A DNA stretch of 64,000 nucleotides from Platynereis dumerilii (lineage: Eukaryota; Annelida; Polychaeta; Phyllodocida; Nereididae): the NCBI GenBank assembly GCA_026936325.1, contig JAPTHN010000004.1:44285289-44349288 (forward strand). The letters are read 5' to 3'. Below, piece after piece: positions 26,901 to 38,900 of the stretch. A program made the translations under genes and the position numbers. The notes below the pieces were generated by a model that ran no database searches, was not told where the DNA came from, and saw only the letters and a program-made list of their open reading frames with translations. The stretch's first letter is position 1; each line of letters begins with the position of its first letter.

Positions 26901-29900
26901 AATTATCTAAATTGGGCATCATTCTCAATTTTCCTAGTTCTTTTATTGTAATGGCGGGAAATTCAAATGCCATTTTCTCAAAGTTTGATGTTTCGTATCA
27001 TCAATGTTTGAGGTGCCATATCTTTGGATTGGGTGGAGATATCAAGACAAATTAAACATCATTTTAAAGCCAAATTCCATTAAAACAAAGTCATTTTCAC
27101 AACTGAATATGATTGCAGACCGACTTTGAACCCATTTTGGTGGAGCAGGTCACATTTTTGTTATTACAATTACAAGACATTTGCTGAAACCTAAAAATAC
27201 AGTTCAGAATGGAGATAAACAAATCCTCTACACTTAAATCAGAAGACGTAAATAACACTTTAAAAAACAAGGTTGAAAACACTGGAGACTTTACGATGTA
27301 TATAATATTGTATATATCTCAACTACACAATTCTTGTTACACCCTTAGCCAGTGCAGTTGTGTCTGAATAGAGGACTGAGACACTTGAGCCAGTCCCATC
27401 TTGTGTTTTACGAGGGGAATAGGATGCAATTAAGACTTATTTCTGGCTTGGCCGTCTTTACAAACATGCTTTTGCTCTCTAGGTCTGGGCCTAATCTATT
27501 GTCTGCTATTGTCTGCTCTTGACTAATGGCTTGTCCTGGTTATGTAAATTGATCGTCCTAGTTATGTAAATTGCTGAGGCATGTAAGTAGACCTCTACTG
27601 ATGTAGAGTGCAGCTGATGGCATTTGTAAGAGTCATCAAGACGGTAGAGGATTCCTCTGTTTTTGCCTTTATATCACCACAGAAGTGAACCAGAGTTTTT
27701 TTTTATAAACTGGCCTTAAGAAGACTACATGCATACCTTCCTATTGACCTATCTGTATACAGTACAGTGGTAGGCCTACCTGCTTTCAAAAACCTCTTGT
27801 GTAAGACTAACTTGGTTTTTCTCGCACTAAGTAGTTATTTTTAGTGTATTTTGCACCCTGAAGAGAGACCGCACCCCCACGAGAGACTGCTTTATGACCG
27901 CAGAAGCGGTGTTCTTATATTGCAGGGACCACTAATACATTTAAAGCTTTATTTCTATTCAAAAGGGAAATGAACAAACATTAATCGTATGAACACCATC
28001 AACAAAATGGAACATGGTGTCACTTAAGGAAGTATGGTATGCAGGAAATGAGATAGCTATAAGTGCAAATACATTATCACTAAGTATGCCAGACAGGAAG
28101 TATCAAATTCCATTGCAATCACAGACTGCCATCTCTCTAATACAGTCTAGAATTCTCTACTTGTTTGGTTGAGTATATGAAGTCTCCAGGACTCCCCTTT
28201 GTGTACAGAATGTAGCCTGGTTAGGCCTGTACTTTGTAGTCTGTCTTAGTATATCAAAGCACACTAGTACATGTGAATGTGATGGTGTTTGATAGAAAAA
28301 AAGGAACTGATTTGCTTTAATCGCTTCACAAAAACAGATTTTTATTGGTCCTACAAAACCTGACCTATCACCTGACTTGAAGTAATATAATGCCAGATAT
28401 CTTTCTGTTATATTAAATCATTAAAAAATGTAGAGTAAAATGTAAACAAAAAATTTGGTCAATATACCTTGCCCTAAATAAAAACTATTCAGTCTACTTT
28501 CATAAAAGTCATTTTATAGTGCATGGCTTGCTTCAGATAGCTCCACTGACCTAGTTCTCAGTGGCCTTCTTTAAATTGACAATCCTCTGTCAATACTCAA
28601 GAGGGAAACCACAATGTAAGGTTCTGTTCCAATTAACCTTGTACTCCCTCCTGGGAATTGAACCTGGGACCATTAATTGAGCTGTCAAGAGCCTTCTGCT
28701 CTTAACCACAGGGCTATCAATCCACTGATCAAGTGTTCCTCAAAAGGAGTTTGACTCTAGAATAATTTCTTCTACTTGTTAATAATCTGGCTGAGGTATA
28801 TTTCTGGATTAAAGACTGGTGTACAATACTGCAGATTGTATGTCAGGATTTAATCAAAATATAAGGTATATTGCCGGATTGAATTAAAATATAAGGTTTA
28901 TTTCAGGATTTAATCGAAGTTTAAGGTCTATTGTTGGATTTAATCGAAATTTAATATATCTTGCTGGATTTATTCAAAATATAAGGTGCAATGCTGGATT
29001 TTATCAAAATATAGGTGCATTGCTTGATTTAATCGAAATATAAGGTTTATTGCTGGATTAAATCAAAATATAATGTGTATTGTTGCATATAATCAAAATA
29101 TAAGGTGCATTGCTTGGTTTCGTCTACTTGCTTCGAAGAGACATACACTGAGACGTACAAAGGGGGAAAATACAAGAAAGGATGATCCATCAGGCACTCA
29201 CAAAAAACAAGACAGTGGGAACCCATGACACACAATACTGCCAACAGTAAAATACCACAAGCCATAATGCCATCATCTATAAACAACTATCACCTGACAT
29301 CTCCCCATTAATTTACTGTGAACTTTCACCTATAAGCTATGATTTCAGTTATGATTAATGTCATGGATCATAGTGGAATTGCACGGAGATCGTGTATCGC
29401 AGAGAAGCCGAAAAGACACATCGCAAAGACTTTGTGATAATAGGGTAATGTTCAACCCAATATTTCGGCAAATTCTTCTGAGGATGATGTGACGATCTTT
29501 ATTGATGTGCTCTCTGCTATCTTATACAATCATCCATCTATGCATAGTTGATAAAATGTAATGATAAAGCACAGCCTGACAAGATTGCAAAGAATAACAT
29601 AGGCTCAGGCCTATATGTACATGATGTAAGACTGCTTCAGCAATTTGCTTTTAACACACATAACATTATTATCAGTTCACTGAATTATTCAGTCCATCAC
29701 CTCTATCTATCACTTCAATCCATCTCTTGTATCTGTCACTTCTATCCATCGCTTCCAGCTATTTCTTTATCTATTCCTTTCATCAATCTATTGCTTCTAT
29801 CTTGCTTCTTTCCATCATTATCAGTCTATAATTCATCCATGATAATCTATTTTCTATCTAAGTATCCGCATCCCATCTGAATGGGCCTTTCAAGTGCAAA

Positions 29901-32900
29901 AACCACCGGACATCAAGCCCTAACGCCTCAGTCATGCATCCATCTATCTACAATGTATCCATCTATCTCCCACTATTCTCCTTTAATCTATCTGCAGTGA
30001 CATGACTGCCTGTCAAATCACACTCAACTTTAAAGTTCCTTGCAATTTTCCAATTCTGACTTTTCCCATTTATTTCACTCTTTTTGACTCTTGTTTTCTT
30101 TCCATCACTTCCAACCGACCTGAGTGCCCTCTAGTGTCACTGGCTGTCAACTGGAATCCCCCCACGTGCCATGACGTCATTAGGTACGTGCGTGACGTCA
30201 TGGCACGTGACGTGAGAGGGTGTTCCCAGGTGTCAAAACAGCGGAAATGGCCAGGAAACGAGGGAAATGGCCAAGATTGGAAGACCAGTGGAAAATATCA
30301 CCAACACTTCAAGCTAGCAAATGGTATTACAGACAACCGAGTCAAGTATCACCTCTTTGTAGATAAACTGTTTTTTGTTATTTCGTCAACTGTGGCCATT
30401 TTTAAGGAATGCGAGATGGAGTCTTGAGAAAGCCGAAAACCTACAGTAACTCCGGCCTCAGATTTACTGTTGAAGATAGCAGGTTCCAGGTTCGATTTTT
30501 GGTCTGGGAACAAATATATCGGAAGACCGATTAGCATTGAGCAACGTCCCAGCTGAATGTTGTTTTGAAGAGACGCTAAATTAGTGGCCCCTTGCAAACG
30601 GCAGAAGCAATGGCTGCCATCGGCTGGCCTGCGCTGAGAAAGTTTGGAAGTCTAATTACAGGTGATTTCATTAGTACGCGATTCTAAAGTTCTTGGCCCT
30701 CAAATTACATAGCATTTTTGGTTGATCTGATTGATTAAAACCCAACAGAACGTCACACAGTTGATATATCAAACGCAGCAAGTGCCTGTTTAGCATTGAT
30801 TTCTCACAGCCAAGTGTGAATGACAAGAATCGCATGGTAATGAAATTGCCTGTAACTGATACGAGTCTTCAAACTTGCATCTTCTCTAAATAATATATAT
30901 CTATATTAAAAATGAAATACCTGAAACCTACTTACTGTGAACAAATATTTAGGGCACTTTTAAGGGAAAAAAAAAAAATAGCTTACATCAAAATTGACAA
31001 TCCTTCCAGGCCCTCTAATTCATCAGTGTTGATTTATATTTATACGATTCATTTGCCAGAAAATAACAGTGTGCTTAAAGACGACGACTTCCATTGTGGC
31101 GTTACTCGATAATTTATAAAGCAAAAATGAAATGACCCCGGAGTCCCACAACAGTGTGAAGATGGAAATGAGAAATTTTAACCTCTGACTCGGCTGCCAC
31201 GCAGACTGCACTCTAAAAAATTTCAGACAAAATTGGTTTTTTAGATTCAAAATGGTTTTTTGAAAAACCAAATTTCAATGCAAAAAACCAACATGGATTT
31301 TTTTAATAATCCATGTTGGTTTTGCATTGAAATTTGGTTTTTCAAAAAACCATTTTGAATCTAAAAAACCAATTTTGTCCCGACATTTTTTAGAGTGTGC
31401 CAAAAATAGTTCTACCAAGATATATTGGAGTTGTCTCCCTAGTGGATACATTGTGTGAAATTCCGAACATTTGGCAATACTTAGATTGTAGGTGAGCAGG
31501 TAAAATGTAGGTGTCAAGACTATGTTAATTCGTGGATGGTAGTCAGATTGGTAAGTGAATGGCAGGGTAGGTGGATAAAGATAGAAAGATAGATAGATAT
31601 ATAGATAGATATGGATAGATAGATCTATATAGATAGATATGGATGGATAGATACATGTATATAGATAGATATAAACAGAATGCATATAGATAGAATATGT
31701 CTCTTAGAATATCAATGGATGACAGAAAAGAAAGTAGGTGATGTACACTACATGGTGATTGGTAGAGTGCTTAGGTTCAAATTCTATCTTATGAAGTCCT
31801 CAGTTGACCAGCTACATTAAAAAATACAGGATATAAAACCCCCGGGGGGGGGCACTCACATTGAAGTCATATTACCTATGTGCCGCTCAAAAGATAGGGT
31901 TTTAAAGAAGATTTCCTGATCACAGGGTCATTTTTTGAGGCCTGGAGAACCTGACCATAGGGTACACTTCAATTGGACATCACACAATGGTGTTTTCCCC
32001 TTTGAAATTGCAATCATGCAATGTCTAATTTGCATTGAACTTTCAAGTGTTAGGTGTCATTCTTAATTGCAATTTAGTTTTCACACCTTTTCTGATGACT
32101 TTTTCTCTTTTATGTCCATGAAATAGGCTATAGGGCCTTTATAATAACCTGACCATAGGATATGAAATTAGGGTTCTGAAAACCTGACCGTAGGGTACGA
32201 CTTTTGGAACGCGTGCTAAACATCAGTATCAAAATTTTGCCGAGTACCCCCCCCCCCCCCGGGATAAAACCGGATCACTCTCAATCTTAACAGACCCTCC
32301 AAGGAGTAACATATTGACAGACCTGCGTGAGTAGCATCCCATCTGGATATCTCTTAATGGAACTTTAAATTAGGACTGCCCTGTATCATTGTCTGGGCTG
32401 AGACTAATTTGTATGGTGAAACTAGCATGCATATCACATGTTTTGGACTCCTTTCTCTGTTAATCTCAGAGGGGCCTATCTTTTTTCTATTTATGTATTT
32501 ATCTCTATTTATCTCTATCTATTGGCTGATATATCTATCTATCTATCTATCTAATCCGTCTGTATTCTATCTACAGATTCTAAAATAGAAAATATGATAG
32601 TCTAATCAGGTCTACAGGAAAATTTTGCAGATGACATCACTCTTTTCATCAGGGGCTTAATATAGCCAACGACAATAAAACCATTACAGAGTGAGCCACC
32701 TCATCTAGTGCAAAAATTTAATTTGCAGGCATAGAGAAGATTAAGTGAGGCTCTTCTCTTTAGAGCTTGGCTCTAGACTGTCATCATAGAAGTCGCGACT
32801 ATATATAATACAATATGTATTATGTCATGTAAGGAATAGGCAGGCAGGTATGGATATGCAGTCTTGTAAGGCAGGATACTGTCGTTCATGAAGATTGATT

Positions 32901-35900
32901 GATGAGAGGAGATGGATGAGACAGAGAGGAGTCAGAGATAGAGAGGAAAATGATTGGGGCTTTATGTTCTGTAGTCATAAACTTGGTAGGCTAATCAATG
33001 TCATCATATATATTATAGGTGGATCCAGGGGAGCACAGGGGACGCGCCCCCTTTAATCAGATAAATCCTTCATGTTGCTATTGCGAAAAAAAAAACATTT
33101 CTAGAGACTCCAATGTTGTAAGTATTGCTGCGACCCCCCCCCCCCTTTCCAAAAATCCTGGATCCGCCCTGGTATATGACAGGAGAAGGACAAATCACGG
33201 CGGCAAAGGTAGTTTGACAAAAGCGGTCAACCAACATCGGCTGTTTTGAATAAGATAGAATTTTTAGATCTAAGGCAAAGGATGATTAAGACTGCTGCCC
33301 ACCATGATTCCAGGTTACCCGGCTGAGTAAAAATCAAACCCGTGATTCAGCGATTGGTAGCCCAGTGTGCCAGGTACCAACTGAGCTACCACTCTCATGA
33401 GAGGAGAGAAGAGGAGGAGAGATGGGACAAGAAAAATATATGAGAACAACAAATAAAAGAAAATGCAACAAATAGTAGAGAAGAGGGAGGACGATATGTC
33501 AGCAAAATTCATTAGCTTATGTCCATGTTAGGGGTCCTACTTGCTCAGCTGAGTCACCTCTGACCATAAGGTGCTACAGATGAAATAGCCTACCTTTCTA
33601 CTAAATACACTAATTCAAATTTACATTTCAAATCCTCAACTTAAGGAAATTGCTTTGTTGCAACAGCAAGCACCTGATTAACAACACTCTTCAGATTTTT
33701 CCAAGTCCAATTTCTAACCAATTTCACAATGTCACGTCGTTGTGCAATGGTAAAAACAACTCGAGTGATAATCTTGATGGAAACACAAAATCAAGGTTCT
33801 CCCTTTTCTCAGATAATAGAAATAATTTGTGCAGAAGCATGACTCAGAATAAATCCATGTCGACATGAGAGCGGAAGGTTCTGCGAGACAAAATCAAAAC
33901 CAAGCATCAGTCGGAAGAGATAGATGCATTCCTCGATAATATTGGAACAAAAAGTTAGACATTTGGACTGAATGTCATCAAGATAGGGACAAATCTTTTT
34001 TAAAAACCACATAAAAATTGGACCAAAAGACCAAAGCTGACTAGGAATCGATTTGAAGAAACATTGCCCAGGAACAATGGTTAACATTAGGACCATATAT
34101 ATGTAAATGGCCAAGCTTCACAAAACATAGATCTGTGAGTAGAAGACAGTATTTTTCAACTGACAGTCAGTGTGCTGATACTGTATAGGAAATGCTCTAT
34201 CAGAACCAACATGACAAGATGGGAATGAAAATAAATAAATGAAAAGGATAAATAGATAGATTTAGATAAATGAAAGGAACCGCTTTACTACACATTCCTG
34301 AAAGCTTGATACACTGAGAGATCCGACGTCGATACAGAATTATACGAAGACTGGATTTGTACCGCTCACATTGATTTTTCATATTCCATCAGTCGAGATA
34401 ATTAAATTCGATTGATTCACGGCATCAAAGAGGGAAATTTGTTGACAGCAGAAATATGGAAACCATGAAGGCAAGTAATCATCTGAGCAAATCAGAATTT
34501 CTGACAAGCCTCGTATAGTGGAAAAGGGACACACAGGAAAATCAGTCAAAATCAGAGTCGGAATCAGGTCGAAATCATGTCGAAAAAGCTTTGATTAAGA
34601 GGTGGAGTGATTGCAATCTGCAAAAAGGCTCAAAGTCATAGAATCTCTAGATACATATATTGAAGTTTTTCTTGGTTGGAAAACTGTCTAGTTGCCCTAT
34701 ACACCATGATAGAAAGGCCTATAGCTGGACTTAGTGACAATGGAGAAAGAGACATGGGCCTACAGACTGTAAAGTAAGTTATATAGCCTACATGTGACAA
34801 GATTATTGGAGGGAGAGATAGGGTATGTTAGCTGAAATTGCAACACAATCTCTGATGTATGATAGTGTAAACTTATGCTATTAAAGTGCGAAGCAGACAG
34901 CAGTTTATGCTATTAAGGTTTAATGTGGAAAAGCAGTTCAACTCGAATATTTCTGCTGTAAAGGACCAACTCTAAATGAAGATTTCTTTAAAGGTTAATG
35001 CCAGGAAGGTTCAGCTGTAATGGTTACTGTAACCGTTCTAATTTAGATTTTGCTTAGTGAAAATTACCTGCTGTAAATGCTTTGTAGGTATTGCTGCACA
35101 TGTTCATGGCAGATGTTACAGGTTTAACTCTACAGCAACGTATGCAAATGTCACTATGAATAACTTAAATATTGTAAAGATATAAAGGTTCAAATCTCTA
35201 GCTTTTACAGTAAAGGACCAGCTGTAAATGTCTTCTGCCCTTCTGCAAAGGGACAGAGGTAGCTAGCTACACAGGCCAAAAGAAATCAAATATTGAATGA
35301 ATAGCCCAAAGATCAAATCAAGATCAAATCATGCCTTCTGATCTTTCTATAGAATCTGATCAATATCTCAGAGGTGGCTTCAACTCATGACCTCACAGAT
35401 ACCAACTTGTAAGATGCAGTGTAAATATTGAAGAAGGCAGACTGGAGCTGACTGGGGTCAGACAGAAGAGATTAATTTTTCAGTCCAGTTCTATCGTGAT
35501 TATAGATGTTTATGGCCTTATGTAACAACCAATCTTAGTGATTATTTTGGACAAAACTATTTGAATGTTCATTATATCGCTCTCTAAATCTGTTAGTCAA
35601 AAATATTTATTCATTTATCAAACCATGTTAAATCGATTTTTCTGAGTATCTAAGAATCCATAAATCAATCTGTCTTTTTGTCTAATCCTCAATTTCAAAT
35701 AGGCCCAATTCATACCAGTTGCGGTTATTGAATTAGAGCATACACTTAACTTGGAAGGCTCCAATATTCAGGATGTCAAACAAGAAGGCACACAAGGTGA
35801 GCTTGAGTACAAGTTGAGAATGATTATATTGACAGCATCTGTCACAAAAAAAGACAAATATAGACGTCTAGTCAAGTCAGCAGAGCCTTGATGAAGAGGT

Positions 35901-38900
35901 GATAAAAAGCCTGCTTAGACCGACTAGATGAGAACACTAATTTAAGAATGGAAATACATATGTGTAACAGTTCGAGCATCAAGCGGACATGTATGCTTCT
36001 TCAAAAAGCACAAATAGATGCCAGCATGTCATAGTGCCTTCAGAAATTCTGAAGTTGTTGTGTTTAATATGACATGACCTTCAAGGCATTGATCACCTTT
36101 GTTGTCACTGTACACATATAATATGAGAATGAGATCCAATGAGATATTTGAAGAGATTGGTAAATATAGTATTTCTGTATTCCCTTTAAATTTAGGTAAA
36201 TACCATACTGATTGCAAATACATTGTAAATACTGTCAGTATATACAGATAAATATGGAAATGTTGTCAAAATGTTAGCTCAAAATAAACTAGATCACTGC
36301 TCGGGGAGTTCTACAAGAGACCCAGGAGAATGATAAATATGTGAAGCGCTTACGTTTATGAGTTTACGAAATTACCTCGATGACAGATGTTCAAGATCTG
36401 AAGAAGTATTAGTGATGCTTCAAACAGATTTTGGGAGCTGTAATTTATATTCCAGTAAAGAATTCCCATTGATATCTCGCCGTAATCTCCCCTGTAATAT
36501 CCTGTGATAATATCCGGCAGGGAGATGAAGATACCTCGCAAAAACATCTCTGAATAACACCTATGAATAACACCTACGAGTAACGCAATTGAAAAGACTG
36601 AGGAAAATTTCTAGCATAGTGATATAATAGTCACAAAATGTGAGTTGTGAAATACTAAATTTCCTCTCATCATATAGGCCTATCTGACAAGATGACTAAC
36701 TTCTAAAATGGATTACCAAAGTATCCTAACTACTTGAGACAATAACTTGTTCTGAAATCGGACTAAAGCGACTTCAGAGACAATAACTTGTTCTGAAATC
36801 AGACTAAAGCGACTTCAGCTTTTATTAATTAAACTGAGCCAATTCATTGTCTAATCTCAACAACTCGTAGCTGTTTGAAAGATATTTACAAGTCTTGCAG
36901 TGGATTTGCAAAATTTGAAACAACAGTAATTGTATTTCATTGAAACAATATCAAAGTCTTATGAAAACATCTTGTAATATCTTGAGAAATTTTCAAGAAC
37001 TTTTCTTCATAATTTCAAGGATATCTTAACATGTTTCCAAGCGTGAGAAATACTGATGTCTGACACTTCTTAACGATATCAATAACTTTTGTCTTTAATT
37101 ACATTTTTCAAGATGACTAGCGAAGTTGTAATTAAAACTCGCGAGTATGTAGTTGGTTGTTTGCGTGCCGAAAATCGTTAGGGAATAATTGAAAATGGGC
37201 AAAATAACATTGTCATAGAATATGATGATAAATTAGTGGTTGCAAGTTGTTTGTCACAAGTAATTTTTGAGTGAGGTTGTTTTCTTTTATTTTTCATGGT
37301 TTCTGATAAAACTAGGGTGAGAAATGGTGCATTGGTGCAGTTGTGGTTAGACAGTAACTATTCAGTAGACTCTGATAGGGTTGAACATAAATTATTCTAA
37401 GTAAGTTAGTTTTGTTGACCATAGTCCATAGATGTGCTATACCATGTATACAAAACAATACTGTACAACTTTAGGCCTATTTATGTATAATAATTACTTG
37501 TTTAGCATAGAATGCTGCCTTGTTCACTCCTGTCATTCATGTTTTCTCTGATTTTGCCTTGGCAAGTTGGCACATTCTGATTTTTCCTCATTTTCTCTGA
37601 TCATGCCGGCTTTGCTATGTTTTTCTTACGACTTGCTGAGCCCCTGACATAATGACATTGGAATGACATTTCTAATAATGGATGGTTCACCACATGTTAC
37701 TAGAATGCATTACCATGGATCAAAGGTAATTAATAGTAGCTTACGTGACCTAGTTCTAGCATTACCATGTAATGGCATTGGGTTGAATTCAGAGGCTGCT
37801 TAATCCATTTCAGATCAAAGAAAAATCTTGACTCAGAGATGTTTCAGAGTTGGAAAATTAATGTTCATGAATGTCTCCAGAATGTTCATGAGATGTCTCC
37901 GGAATGTCAGGAATGTCTAAGGAATGTTTTTGGAATTCCTTATCAATGTCATGAATGCCTTTCATGTGTCACATTCATGGCAAATATATTAGCAAATATA
38001 TCAATGTTAATTCCCATGTTAATCTATTTCTTTTGAACATCACCTTAAAAGAAGGTGCCAATCATATAAATGTGTCTTATTTTATCTATGTTATATCTGT
38101 CTTATCTTGTTCATTATCTTTTCATCTTTATACATAATCTTACTTGTTATGTAGGGGTAACTGTGAAGTCTTTCATGTCGTGAGAAATGCAGAGTCACAG
38201 GGACTCTTGATGTGATGTGGTAAACAAGTAGTAAACAACTGATAAACAACTAGTGACAACTTATAAACAAGTTGTTTCAAAACAAACTTGTCAACAAGTA
38301 GTGCGAGTTATAATGTAGAAAAGAGATTCTCAGAAATATAATTATTTCCTCAAAATGTATAAACAATTTACTGTGCAAAATGTTTCTTAGATTCATAAGG
38401 ATATAGTTCTTTAGCTCTTTCGAAACAAAATTTTTTTCTTCTTGCCTCTGTCACTACTTTTATAATAATTACAGGATCAGAGGAAGTAAACACATGCATG
38501 CACTGGATAAACACACAGTAAATACCTAATAAACTTGTAATAAAATGTGATGATATGATAATTAGAGCTTCCAGGATCATCACATTATCGCCCATTTCCG
38601 GTTGCAGATGACATCTGCTCAAAGGACCTCATCAAATATACAGCAAATAAACAGCATGTCATGTCGATAATTACAGCATCATGATGGATATGATACACTT
38701 CACCAATTGCAACAAGCTATGACCTCTCTGAGTCTCTATCACATACCAGAGATCAAACTGATGAACATTAATAACAACCCTGAGGCTCTGATTTTTTTTT
38801 CAGATAAAAAAAAAGACTCCTTTCTCTCACAAATTGTCAAAATTTGTATCATTCAAGTCTCTTCAATTCTCTGTATTGCTTATCTAAGCAGCAAAAAAAC

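Noticed and set aside
30002-30427. 141-codon plus-strand open frame
   Set aside because: No domain-like pattern, spans the CRE/E-box palindrome and low-complexity DNA, and has no splice or promoter context that would fit it.
30470-30530. GGTTCGATTTTTGG, a B-box-like word
   Set aside because: No A box at suitable distance and no tRNA-like fold; not enough for a SINE or tRNA call.
31275-31685. 136-codon minus-strand open frame rich in Tyr/Ile/Leu
   Set aside because: Made by the GATA microsatellite and the hairpin arm.
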